Below the pieces are notes generated by a model that was given only the letters and a program-made list of their open reading frames with translations, was not told where the DNA came from and searched no databases. A program made the translations under genes and the position numbers. Shown here piece after piece: positions 1 through 8,235 of a stretch of DNA of 37,769 nucleotides (positions are counted from its first letter, which is position 1; each line of letters begins with the position of its first letter). This DNA comes from Candidatus Nomurabacteria bacterium GW2011_GWA1_36_15 (lineage in GTDB: Bacteria; Patescibacteriota; Minisyncoccia; Phycocordibacterales; UBA9973), in NCBI GenBank assembly GCA_000991415.1, contig LBRM01000010.1:1-37769 (forward strand), in the 5' to 3' direction.

Positions 1-2190
1 TCTAAGACTTACACTCTGACTTGTGTGAACAATAGCGGTTCGGCTACTGATACTGTTACAGTAAATGTCGGCTCTCAAGTTTTAAATCCGACCGTCAATA
101 TTTCGGCTGACGATCCTAATGTAGCCTACAATGCTTCTACCTATATTCGTTGGTCTTCTACTAACGCCACTTCTTGTAGTGCTAGTGGTGGTTCTAACGG
201 TTGGGCGGGCAATAAAAGTTTCAGTGGCAGTTTTTACACTGGATCGTTATACGATAACGTAACTTATACAATCAGATGTTCTAATGATACTGGGTCAGCC
301 GACGATTCTATAACAATTGTTGTTAATGAAAACGAAGAAGAACTAAACCCTACAGTTGATATCACCGCCAGTGATCAAGATTTAAATTATGGAGATTCAA
401 CTTACATCCGTTGGACTTCTAATAATGCTACTTCCTGTTCCGCAACTGGCGGGACAAATAGTTGGTCTGGAACGAAAAGCACTTCCGGCAGTTTTTACAC
501 TGGCGCTTTATATGATACTGAAATTTACACCATTAGATGCAGTAATAGCAGTGCTTCAGCCAGTGATTCGGTAACAATTTATGTGGAAGACGAAGATGAT
601 GAACAACCAACTGTTAATACAAGAGCGGCTACTAATATTGACGAAGAAAGCGCTACTTTGAATGGTTTTGTCGATTCAAATGGCGGCTCAAATGTAGAAG
701 CCTGGTTTGAATGGGGCACTGACAATGATTATGATAATCATACTAGTCATATAAATTATGGACATACTAGTGGCACTGATTTTGATTATGATTTAGATGG
801 ATTAGATAGTGATGAAACTTATTATTTTAGAGCGGTAGCGCAAAACGATTCAGGAGAAAGGGTTTTTGGTAGTCAAAAAAGCTTCAGAACTGATGAGGAC
901 GGAAATAACAATGACAACGAAGAAGGACCGAATGTAACTACCTATTCCGCTACGGATGTCCAAAATGATTCCGCCATTTTGAATGGTTATGTAGATACCA
1001 ACGGTACCAGTACTCGGAGATGGTTTGAATGGGGCACTAGTAGAAGTTCCCTCTCTCACGAAACCGATAAATCTAGCAAAAGTACCAGCTCACGAAACTT
1101 TGAACAATCAATTGACAACCTCAACCCAGATACTACTTATTATTTCCGAGCAGTAGCAGAAAATAATAATGATATTGATTACGGAAATATATTATCGTTT
1201 AGAACGGAAAGTGATTATGAAGATAATGCATGTGATTATGGAACATGCACACCGACTGCTGTTACCATTATGGTTTCTAATGTCGGTCAATCAAGCGCCA
1301 GATTGAATGGTCTTGGTTTGGTAAACAATAATGTTTATACCACTGGATATTTTGAATACGGGACAACTCAAGCACTCGGAAGTGTAACTATCAATAAGAA
1401 TATCGGCAGTACCCAATCAAATCCTTTCTATGAAAGTTTGTTTAACCTTGTATCCGGTAGAATATATTATTATCAAGCAGTAGTTATAAATCAATATGGG
1501 ACTTCTCGCGGTGATATTGTAAGTTTCAGAACCACTAGTCCGACAGTTTATATTGATACGAACACAAATACAAATACTGTTTATAGAAATACTACAGTAG
1601 TTACCAACACAAATAATACTGCCGGAACTTCTCGACCATCACTTGTTTTGCTTAATGTCAGCCGAGACGGAGAAACAATAAGGAGAGGAGATATTATTGA
1701 ATATGTAGTTAATTACAAAAATGTTTCTTCAAAAAATCTTCGAGACGTTGTTCTGCGAATTTCTATCCCTAAGGAACTTGAATTTATGGAAGCAAGCAGG
1801 GGTTATTTCTCTACAGAAAATAGCACGGTGGTAGCTAATATCGGCAATCTGGATTCACAAGAAGAAGGCAGCGTAAACGTAAGAGTGCAAGTAACAACTG
1901 ATACTGAAGTAGGCAAAATTGTTGTGGTTACGGCGAACCTTGCTTATACGATAATTGACAATAGCGCCCAAGAAGAGGTCTTCGCTTATTCAAAAAACAC
2001 TATAGGAGATAGAGAAGTAGTACAGCAGGGGGCCTTGGCTTTCTTGTTCGGAGATGGTTTCTTACCAAATACTCTCCTGGGGTGGCTTTTAATTATTTTA
2101 CTAATTGTCTTACTTATTCTGGCTGTAAGAAAAGCATATTACGAATCTAAAACATTGGCTGTTTCAGACGCAAGCAAAAAACATAGTTAA
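1..2190 (+). CDS. Surface protein, 5'-truncated by window edge: two Ig-like repeats, three fibronectin-like repeats, DUF11-like domain, C-terminal TM
   Basis: Frame +1 is open from base 1 (SKTYTLTCVNNSGS...). Repeated NPTVxIxAxD..STYIRWxSxNATSCSAxGG and AT.v...SA.LNG.v..nG..WFEWGT modules; C-terminal hydrophobic LLGWLLIILLIVLLILAV. Confidence 0.85.
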   Translation, partial: SKTYTLTCVNNSGSATDTVTVNVGSQVLNPTVNISADDPNVAYNASTYIRWSSTNATSCSASGGSNGWAGNKSFSGSFYTGSLYDNVTYTIRCSNDTGSADDSITIVVNENEEELNPTVDITASDQDLNYGDSTYIRWTSNNATSCSATGGTNSWSGTKSTSGSFYTGALYDTEIYTIRCSNSSASASDSVTIYVEDEDDEQPTVNTRAATNIDEESATLNGFVDSNGGSNVEAWFEWGTDNDYDNHTSHINYGHTSGTDFDYDLDGLDSDETYYFRAVAQNDSGERVFGSQKSFRTDEDGNNNDNEEGPNVTTYSATDVQNDSAILNGYVDTNGTSTRRWFEWGTSRSSLSHETDKSSKSTSSRNFEQSIDNLNPDTTYYFRAVAENNNDIDYGNILSFRTESDYEDNACDYGTCTPTAVTIMVSNVGQSSARLNGLGLVNNNVYTTGYFEYGTTQALGSVTINKNIGSTQSNPFYESLFNLVSGRIYYYQAVVINQYGTSRGDIVSFRTTSPTVYIDTNTNTNTVYRNTTVVTNTNNTAGTSRPSLVLLNVSRDGETIRRGDIIEYVVNYKNVSSKNLRDVVLRISIPKELEFMEASRGYFSTENSTVVANIGNLDSQEEGSVNVRVQVTTDTEVGKIVVVTANLAYTIIDNSAQEEVFAYSKNTIGDREVVQQGALAFLFGDGFLPNTLLGWLLIILLIVLLILAVRKAYYESKTLAVSDASKKHS

Positions 2191-2202
2191 ACCGGATAAA
2201 AT

Positions 2203-2231
2203 TTGACAAATTACCTACTATATACTATACT
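2203..2231 (+). promoter_or_regulatory. Sigma70-type promoter of cold-shock gene (TTGACA-N17-TATACT)
   Basis: TTGACA 2203-2208, TATACT 2226-2231, 17-nt spacer, upstream of csp ORF. Confidence 0.7.
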
Positions 2232-2283
2232 TAGTGGACAAAGTAGGTGCGAAAAGAGTCGATTTCTTAAGTAAAACTTATTT

Positions 2284-2508
2284 GTGTTTAACAATCTAAC
2301 AAAAAAATCAATGACTGGTACAATAAAAAGACTCACTGATAAAGGTTTCGGTTTCATCACAGGAGAAGGACTACAGAAAGATTTATTCTTTCATAGTAAT
2401 TCTCTCGTCGGCGTAAGTTTTGACGAATTGCATGAAGGCGATGCTGTTTCTTTTGAAACAGAGGAATCCCCAAAGGGATTGAATGCTACAAACGTACAAC
2501 GTGCATAA
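2284..2508 (+). CDS. Cold-shock domain protein
   Basis: MTGTIKRLTDKGFGFITGEG..KDLFFHSNSL motif; alternative ATG start at about 2311. Confidence 0.85.
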   Translation: MFNNLTKKSMTGTIKRLTDKGFGFITGEGLQKDLFFHSNSLVGVSFDELHEGDAVSFETEESPKGLNATNVQRA

Positions 2509-2525
2509 TATTTAACCTTATCAAT

Positions 2526-2552
2526 AAAAAAGCCCCATCGGGGGCTTTTTTA
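2526..2552. terminator. Bidirectional intrinsic terminator between csp and rpsT
   Basis: AAAAAAGCCCC atc GGGGGCTTTTTT hairpin between convergent genes. Confidence 0.85.
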
Positions 2553-2565
2553 TTTTGTAAATAAT

Positions 2566-2817
2566 TTATTTAACTAATTTTGATAAACGAGATTTCTTAC
2601 GAGCAGCATTATTTTTTTTAATAACACCCTTTTTAGCTGTTTTATCTATAATAGCAAAAGCGGAACTTAATAACTTCCCTGCCTCTTTTTTGTCTGTTTT
2701 GGCGGTTTTCTCAATTTTCTTAATGATATCTTTCATGGCATGTTTTTGACGGTCATTAAAGGCTTTTTTGCGAAAGGATCCTCTAATTGCTTTTTTGGCT
2801 GATTTTATAATTGGCAT
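2566..2817 (-). CDS. rpsT: 30S ribosomal protein S20
   Basis: 83 aa basic protein, MPIIKSAKKAIRGSFRKKAFNDRQK...; S20 pattern. Confidence 0.9.
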   Translation of the reverse strand: MPIIKSAKKAIRGSFRKKAFNDRQKHAMKDIIKKIEKTAKTDKKEAGKLLSSAFAIIDKTAKKGVIKKNNAARKKSRLSKLVK

Positions 2818-2849
2818 AAGATTTATACTATATCAAAATATTAAATAAA

Positions 2850-3266
2850 TCAACTTTTAATTATTTTACTCAATTTATACGCATTACCGTGTTTCAATAA
2901 GCCTAAATAAGACTGAAGCGTTTCATTTTTGGGATTATCTTTTAATTTTTTCAACATTCTTCTCTTTGTTGTTGTTCTCAATACTCTATGTTTTGGAAAA
3001 TGAACCCAACCTAAGAAATCCACACCTGAAGCGATTGTCTTTATAAAAACTTTATCAGGGTGCAGTGAGAGCTTTAGGCTCTCGTTCAGAAAATCATTAA
3101 TTTTGGGAAGCAAGTTTTCAAGATAATTTTTACTGTCACTTAAAACAACAAAATCATCAGCGTATCTTATATAATATTTTACTCTCAGTTTATGTTTCAC
3201 AAATTGGTCAAATTCATTCATATAGACATTTACCAGAAGTTGAGAAGTTAAATTACCTAAGGGCAA
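2850..3266 (-). pseudogene. DGR-type reverse transcriptase, C-terminal fragment
   Basis: PLGNLTSQLLVNVYMNEFDQFVKH..VKYYIRYADDFVVLS: LG-x3-SQ and YADD motifs; frame differs from the N-terminal fragment. Confidence 0.85.
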
Positions 3267-3732
3267 TCCCCGATCTTGTCAAAGGCGGGCTTTGACAGTA
3301 TTTTTTCAGGATTTTATGGTCTATGCTTGCGAAGAATTTTCTAATGTCGCATTTCAATACCCAACAGGTTTTAGTGTTGTTTTTACTTACTTTTCTGATA
3401 AAATTTTCAAATCTGTATATGGCTTTATGGGTTCCTTTGTCTATTCTGCAAGAATATGAATCATAAATAAATTTCTTATCAAAATATGGATATAATATTC
3501 TGTATATTGCGTGATGTAGTAGTCTGTCTCGAACTGTGGCTTTGTGTATATTTCTAGGTTTGGGGTCTGAAATATTGAATGCATAATAGTTTGAATGCTT
3601 GTATGTTTTGCTCACTAAGTCAATGTGAAGTTCAATAACATTCGCCATTAAATCTCTTTCAAAATCTAAAATATCTTTTCTATTTCTTTTACCTTTCAAA
3701 AATTCTTTCCATGCCAGAAGTAAATTCTCCAT
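3253..3732 (-). pseudogene. DGR-type reverse transcriptase, N-terminal fragment
   Basis: MENLLLAWKEFLKGKRNRKDI...KPRNIHKATVRDRLLHHAIYRILYPYFDKKFIYDSYSCRIDKGTHKAI...VLKCDIRKFFASIDHKILKK, then abnormal YCQSPPLTRSGIALR-stop. Confidence 0.85.
3277..3297. repeat. Hairpin at the RT frame-break: TGTCAAAG-gcggg-CTTTGACA
   Basis: 8-bp perfect inverted repeat, 5-nt loop, at the discontinuity between the two RT fragments. Confidence 0.75.
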
Positions 3733-3800
3733 AGAAATGATATATTGATATGTATGAACAAGTTGAATTTGAAGCATGCTAATAATTCTAACCCCCCCCC

Positions 3801-3826
3801 CACTTTTGCCACTAATGGCAAAAGTG
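3801..3826. repeat. Hairpin CACTTTTGCC-actaat-GGCAAAAGTG preceded by a run of 10 C (3792-3801)
   Basis: 10-bp perfect inverted repeat between divergent RT and avd-like genes. Confidence 0.7.
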
Positions 3827-4168
3827 AAGAGTTGCTATTTAATTTGGATTACTTTTTATCAAATTTTACCCAAAATATATAAATATTCTCTGGGACAAAA
3901 GGTTGACACTTATTTCATTGAAATTATGGAAGCAATTTCTATTGCCACTTTTTTATCTCGCGAAGAAAAACATCCGTGGGTCAGGTTGGCGATAAGAAAG
4001 ATAGACACACTTAAAATACTTTTAATGGTCTTATGGGAAACTAAATCGTTGGATGATAAAAAATATATTTCTCTTTCTTTACAAATAGATGAAATAGGCA
4101 GAATGTTAGGTGGTTGGAATGGACAGCTCATAAAACAAAACTCTCCCACAAAAATAGGAGAGAAATGA
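3815..4168 (+). CDS. avd: Avd-like accessory variability determinant / four-helix-bundle (23S rRNA IVP-type) protein
   Basis: LPKIYKYSLGQKVDTYFIEIMEAISIA...VRLAIRKIDTLKILLMVLWETKSLDDKKYISLSLQIDEIGRMLGGW fits the four-helix-bundle/Avd pattern; ORF can also start at 3776. Confidence 0.75.
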   Translation: MAKVKSCYLIWITFYQILPKIYKYSLGQKVDTYFIEIMEAISIATFLSREEKHPWVRLAIRKIDTLKILLMVLWETKSLDDKKYISLSLQIDEIGRMLGGWNGQLIKQNSPTKIGEK

Positions 4169-4174
4169 AGAAAG

Positions 4175-4294
4175 TTGTGGAAAGCAAACCAGTCGTTGCT
4201 GTTGCCAAAATTGCTCTGCCAATTGAGGTTGGACTTGCGCTTCGCATCGTTCCACCACACATTGCACGCGTTAGGATTGCTATCAAACGTATAT
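4175..4294 (-). repeat. DGR template repeat (TR)
   Basis: 120 bp aligned to VR 4658-4777 with 13 mismatches, all T on + strand (A on the minus sense strand). Confidence 0.95.
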
Positions 4295-4531
4295 ATAGAA
4301 TGTCATCAATTTCACCACCTCTTGAATACTCTTAAGGTTGTGTATTATTTGTGATAATAATCACTCAACATTCTATACCAAGTATCTTCATTTTTTATGA
4401 AGTGTCTACATACACCACTCTATCTTAAGCCGTAGCCGAAGATATTCTCAATGTATGGATACTGGATTCGGTAGCAGAAAATCGTAATCATCCGCATATT
4501 CACCTACTACCATTTTTATTTTAACATAAAA

Positions 4532-4559
4532 AATCCCTACACAAACATGTGTAGGGATT
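4532..4559 (-). terminator. Intrinsic terminator downstream of DGR target gene
   Basis: AATCCCTACACA-aaca-TGTGTAGGGATT 12-bp stem followed on minus strand by TTTTTT. Confidence 0.7.
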
Positions 4560-4653
4560 ATGAACAGAGATTGAAAAATTTAAATAATTTTTTAAAATGA
4601 GACAAGAACAAAATCCAAGGGAACAAAAGACCCAAGCGACTAAGTTTTAAGTA

Positions 4654-5319
4654 TTACTTGCGGAAAGCAAACCAGTCGTAGCTGTAGCCAAAATAGCTCT
4701 GCCAATCGAGGTAGGACTTGCGCTCCGCATCGTGCCACCACACATCGCACGCGTTAGGATAGCTACCAAACGTACAACCAGTTGTTTCAACTACGTACAT
4801 TGGATTGGATCCAAGTTCATAATTGAGTTTTGGATAATTTTCTCCAATAGCAAATGGAACATGCGGGGTTGTTTTAAGAAGATTATTTGAGAGTCCCCAC
4901 TCTATTGCCTTTTGATAGTTTCCTCCACCGTTAGGCCAATTAAACAGAATAATAGTTTCAGTAGTTACTTTGTTTTCTGATGGTTGATATAAATCTGCCA
5001 CCTTGAGAACATTATAATTTGATTCTGTTTGTGGTCCACCTGTCATGGCAGCATCATTATGTGGTTTTGTATAATCCACTGACAAATTTGTGATTAGATG
5101 AATACGAGCGCCGATTTTTTTAGCTTCAGCTTGAAGATTTGTAAACCAGTTATCGGTGTTTAATCCATTAAAGAACTTGTCTGTTCTTTTTTTGTTTTTA
5201 AGAAAAGACACAAAATCTTCCCTCCTAACACCAAAATTTCTGGCAAGTCTTGCTAATTCCACGCCATGTTTATTCATAACGTGCTTTGCCGTTTTTTCCG
5301 GCTGCATAACGTTTTTCAT
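4654..5319 (-). CDS. DGR target (variable) protein, 221 aa; VR encodes the C-terminal ~40 aa
   Basis: C-terminus ...GCTFGSYPNACDVWWHDAERKSYLDWQSYFGYSYDWFAFRK versus TR translation TFDSNPNACNVWWNDAKRKSNLNWQSNFGNSNDWFAFHN. Confidence 0.9.
   Translation of the reverse strand: MKNVMQPEKTAKHVMNKHGVELARLARNFGVRREDFVSFLKNKKRTDKFFNGLNTDNWFTNLQAEAKKIGARIHLITNLSVDYTKPHNDAAMTGGPQTESNYNVLKVADLYQPSENKVTTETIILFNWPNGGGNYQKAIEWGLSNNLLKTTPHVPFAIGENYPKLNYELGSNPMYVVETTGCTFGSYPNACDVWWHDAERKSYLDWQSYFGYSYDWFAFRK
4658..4777 (-). repeat. DGR variable repeat (VR), 3' end of target gene
   Basis: Near-identical to TR at 4175-4294; adenine-specific differences; ends 4 nt inside the target ORF end. Confidence 0.95.
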
Positions 5320-5408
5320 AACTTCTCCTTACGAAAAAATTTTTTATTTAAAAAATGTCAAAGAGCTAATAACTCTTGTTAAATAAGACCTTCTTATTTA
5401 ACCTTACA

Positions 5409-5437
5409 AGTATAGCACTTTCCTATAGAAAAGTCAA
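5409..5437 (-). promoter_or_regulatory. Promoter of DGR target gene (TTGACT-N17-TATACT, minus strand)
   Basis: Revcomp TTGACT at 5432-5437 and TATACT at 5409-5414, spacer 17; AAGGAG Shine-Dalgarno just before ATG 5319. Confidence 0.7.
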
Positions 5438-5473
5438 GCAGTTAATCTTGTCGTAAAAAGCTATAATTACCAT

Positions 5474-6076
5474 ATGATTGGAAGCATAAAAGGAAAAATA
5501 ATTTTAAAAACTAACAAGTTTTTAATAGTGGAAACAGTTGGGGTTGGTTATAAAATAAATATATCACCAGACACCCTATCTAAGCTTAAAACCCGCCCGA
5601 ACGGCCGAGGCCTCTCGGTCGGGCGTGAAATAAACGAAAATATTCTATTATGGATTCATACTCACGTGCGTGAAGATATATTAGATCTCTATGGATTTTT
5701 AAATCGGCAAGAATTAGAATTTTTTGAAATGCTTATAAATGTTTCCGGCATTGGACCGAAGGGAGCCCTTAGTATTTTAGGCATTGCTTCAATTGAGACA
5801 ATGAAAAAAGCTATCGGCACAGGAGATACAGCTTATTTGACAAAAATTTCCGGTATCGGCAGAAAAACTGCGGAAAAAATAATTATCGAACTTAGAGACA
5901 AAATAGTCGCAGGCAAAACAGGCGCTTCCCTGCAAGGAGAGCTTGACGCCTTGGAAGCCTTAAGGTCTCTTGGCTATTCGCAAAGTGAAGCACGTGAGGC
6001 TCTGAAGAAAGTCTTGCCTAATACCGACACTAATACCAAAATCCGCGAAGCTTTAAAAATTTTGAGCGGAAAGTAG
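5474..6076 (+). CDS. ruvA: Holliday junction DNA helicase RuvA
   Basis: MIGSIKGKI..., THVREDILDLYGF, GIGPKGALSIL, GIGRKTAEKIIIELRDK; carries in-frame palindrome at 5594-5625. Confidence 0.93.
   Translation: MIGSIKGKIILKTNKFLIVETVGVGYKINISPDTLSKLKTRPNGRGLSVGREINENILLWIHTHVREDILDLYGFLNRQELEFFEMLINVSGIGPKGALSILGIASIETMKKAIGTGDTAYLTKISGIGRKTAEKIIIELRDKIVAGKTGASLQGELDALEALRSLGYSQSEAREALKKVLPNTDTNTKIREALKILSGK
5594..5625. repeat. In-frame palindromic insertion in ruvA
   Basis: CGCCCGA-acgg-CCGAG-gcct-CTCGG-TCGGGCG, encoding RPNGRGLSVGR at a place absent from canonical RuvA. Confidence 0.7.
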
Positions 6077-6078
6077 CC

Positions 6079-6960
6079 ATGCCCGAATTACCGGAAGTAG
6101 AGACAACCGTCAGAGGTTTAAGAAAAACAATAATCGGTCTAAGTATTAAAGATGTTTGGACAGACCTAAAAACTAAAGACAAGCGCAAATACGATACGGT
6201 AGCAAGCCCAAAATATTTTGAAGTTTTTAAAAAAGAAGTTTCCGGTAAAAAAATTAAATCAGTAGAAAGGCAGGCAAAAAACATTCTGATAAATTTGTCG
6301 GGAAACAAAACTATTTTGGTTCATATGAAGATGACTGGACATTTGCTCTTTAATAATAAAGATAAATTCGTGCATATAATTTTTACTCTTTCCAACCCAC
6401 GCCACGGCGGGACAAGTAAAAATTACCTGGCCTTTTCGGATACGCGCAAATTCGGCAAAATGACTTTGCTTAATACAAAGACCGCTCACGACACTAGACA
6501 TTTAAAAAATATAGGACCAGAGCCATTAGATAAAAATTTTACCCCAGAAAAATTAGAAGAAAGACTAAAAAGAAAACCAAATGGTAAAATCAAAACTGTT
6601 CTAATAGATCAATCAATCGTAGCCGGTATTGGAAATATTTATTCCGATGAAATACTATGGCAAGCAGGAGTGCATCCGGAAAGAAAAGTCTCAACCCTCC
6701 TACGCCGAGACCCCAAAGGGCAAGAAATAAAATTGATATTCAAAGCAATGCAAAAAATTCTAACTAAAAGCATAAAAGCCGGCGGGGATTCAATGTCCGA
6801 TTACAGAAATTTATCTGGAGGAAAAGGAAAATTTCAGTTTTACCATGAAGTTTACAGGCGAACTGGAGAAAGATGCAGAAAAAAGAATTGCAAAGGAATT
6901 ATAAAAAGAAAAATGATAAATGGTCGGAGCGCTCATTTTTGCTCGGTGCATCAAAAATAA
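6079..6960 (+). CDS. mutM: Formamidopyrimidine-DNA glycosylase
   Basis: MPELPEVETTVRGL N-terminus; C-terminal zinc-finger-like CRKKNC...FCSVH. Confidence 0.92.
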   Translation: MPELPEVETTVRGLRKTIIGLSIKDVWTDLKTKDKRKYDTVASPKYFEVFKKEVSGKKIKSVERQAKNILINLSGNKTILVHMKMTGHLLFNNKDKFVHIIFTLSNPRHGGTSKNYLAFSDTRKFGKMTLLNTKTAHDTRHLKNIGPEPLDKNFTPEKLEERLKRKPNGKIKTVLIDQSIVAGIGNIYSDEILWQAGVHPERKVSTLLRRDPKGQEIKLIFKAMQKILTKSIKAGGDSMSDYRNLSGGKGKFQFYHEVYRRTGERCRKKNCKGIIKRKMINGRSAHFCSVHQK

Positions 6961-6964
6961 TTAA

Positions 6965-7115
6965 AAAACAAAGAAATATAAAATTTATAAAGCAATCTAT
7001 CTGGCAAAGCTTTGCCAGCGAACTACTCGTCGTTCAAGAAAATAATAAATGGAGTACCATTTTTATTTTCTAAACTCCTGCGCAAGGCTTTCTAAATTTT
7101 ATATTTCTTTGTTTT
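6965..7115. other. Long-armed hairpin element between convergent mutM and trmH-family genes
   Basis: Arms 6965-6993 and 7087-7115, 28/29 complementary, enclosing 93 nt with its own inner hairpins. Confidence 0.8.
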
Positions 7116-7587
7116 ATAAATTCAAAATCCTAAACAAGGCCACCCCGCAAGTTACAGAAACATTTAGCGACTCTTTTTTGCCTCGCATTGGAATTTCGGC
7201 GATTATGTCACATTTTCGAAGTACATTTTTATGGATACCAACAACTTCTGCGCCTACGATAAAAGCATTTTTCTTCCCTAGTTTTATCTTTTTATAATCT
7301 AAAGAATTTTTCGTCTGTTCAATGCCAATAATCAAATACTTTTCTCGTTTTAGCTTATTAAGAAGAATGACTAAGTTTTTTTTATATTCCCAAAACACAA
7401 ATTTTTCCGCCCCAAGGGCAGATTTGGCCATATCTTTGCGGATTCTGCCAAAACGATCAAGCGGCGTCGGCGTATAGCCAGTCAAATAAATTTTATTTAT
7501 ACCTGCTGCATCAGCCGTCCGAAACATCGCGCCGACATTGGTCACGCTTCTGATATCATGAATAATTAATATATTTTTTGGTGACAT
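7114..7587 (-). CDS. TrmH/SpoU-family RNA 2'-O-methyltransferase
   Basis: NILIIHDIRSVTNVGAMFRTADAAGINKIYLTG...GAEVVGIHKNVLRKCDIIAEIPMRGKKESLNVSVTCGVALF. Confidence 0.88.
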   Translation of the reverse strand: MSPKNILIIHDIRSVTNVGAMFRTADAAGINKIYLTGYTPTPLDRFGRIRKDMAKSALGAEKFVFWEYKKNLVILLNKLKREKYLIIGIEQTKNSLDYKKIKLGKKNAFIVGAEVVGIHKNVLRKCDIIAEIPMRGKKESLNVSVTCGVALFRILNL

Positions 7588-7673
7588 TTTAAAAAATTAA
7601 ACAAATAAATCATCTATCCTATTTTAACATCATTTTGCAAAAATCTGCCACGAAATGTTATAATGCCTATGTT

Positions 7674-8207
7674 ATGAAAAATTTTAAAGATATATTGTTT
7701 GGAATTATTATCTTGCTTATAGTTATTCTATTGGGATATTGGGCTGTTGTCAGTATTGAGTCCGGTAGCACGCATGTTGAAAAACAAAAACAGCAAGAAT
7801 TGGAACAAAAGAATAAAGAGCTAGAACAGAAAATAGAAAAATTGAAAAATGAAATAGAAGCCCTAGAACCTTCGGTGGAAGAAAATATTCCCAAAGAAGA
7901 AACATCGGAAGAACCCGACATTCCCAATAACACTACCCCTTTTAAATATCAGAGTTTGATAAACGACCTGCAGAAGCTTGTTGACGACAACATTTCAATG
8001 AAAGAGAAATCTCGCGGTACCAGGGTAGGAACTATCCAAACATTCTTAAATATATACAACAATACTTCCCAAAAAGTGGACAACGACTACGGGGTAAGCA
8101 CAAAAACGGATGTGATAAACTTCCAAAAAGCAGAGGGTCTAACCGCGGATGGAGAAGCCGGCCCCGGCACTTTTAGTAAAATGATTGACTGGTTGAAAAA
8201 ACAGTAA
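7674..8207 (+). CDS. Membrane-anchored coiled-coil protein with peptidoglycan-binding domain
   Basis: N-terminal TM, Glu/Lys coiled coil, C-terminal VGTIQTFLNIY...YGVSTKTDVINFQKAEGLTADGEAGPGTFSKM (PG_binding_1-like). Confidence 0.8.
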   Translation: MKNFKDILFGIIILLIVILLGYWAVVSIESGSTHVEKQKQQELEQKNKELEQKIEKLKNEIEALEPSVEENIPKEETSEEPDIPNNTTPFKYQSLINDLQKLVDDNISMKEKSRGTRVGTIQTFLNIYNNTSQKVDNDYGVSTKTDVINFQKAEGLTADGEAGPGTFSKMIDWLKKQ

Positions 8208-8235
8208 TTTTGTTATTTAGTAAATCTATTGATTA

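Noticed and set aside
3792-3801. Run of 10 C between RT and avd as a phase-variation tract
   Set aside because: Plausible, but it lies before the likely avd start and homopolymer length is error-prone; no evidence of variation in a single sequence.
3910-4260. 116-aa minus-strand ORF starting MWWNDAKRKSNLNWQSNFGN
   Set aside because: It is translation through the DGR template repeat and antisense of the avd-like gene, not a separate protein gene.
4114-4335. 73-aa plus-strand ORF over the TR
   Set aside because: Antisense of TR with overlap to avd; no family features.
6390-6420. Possible palindrome in mutM (CCCACGCCACGGCGGGAC)
   Set aside because: Inverted-repeat match is short and imperfect, and the protein insert is not clear; too weak to call with the other in-frame palindromes.
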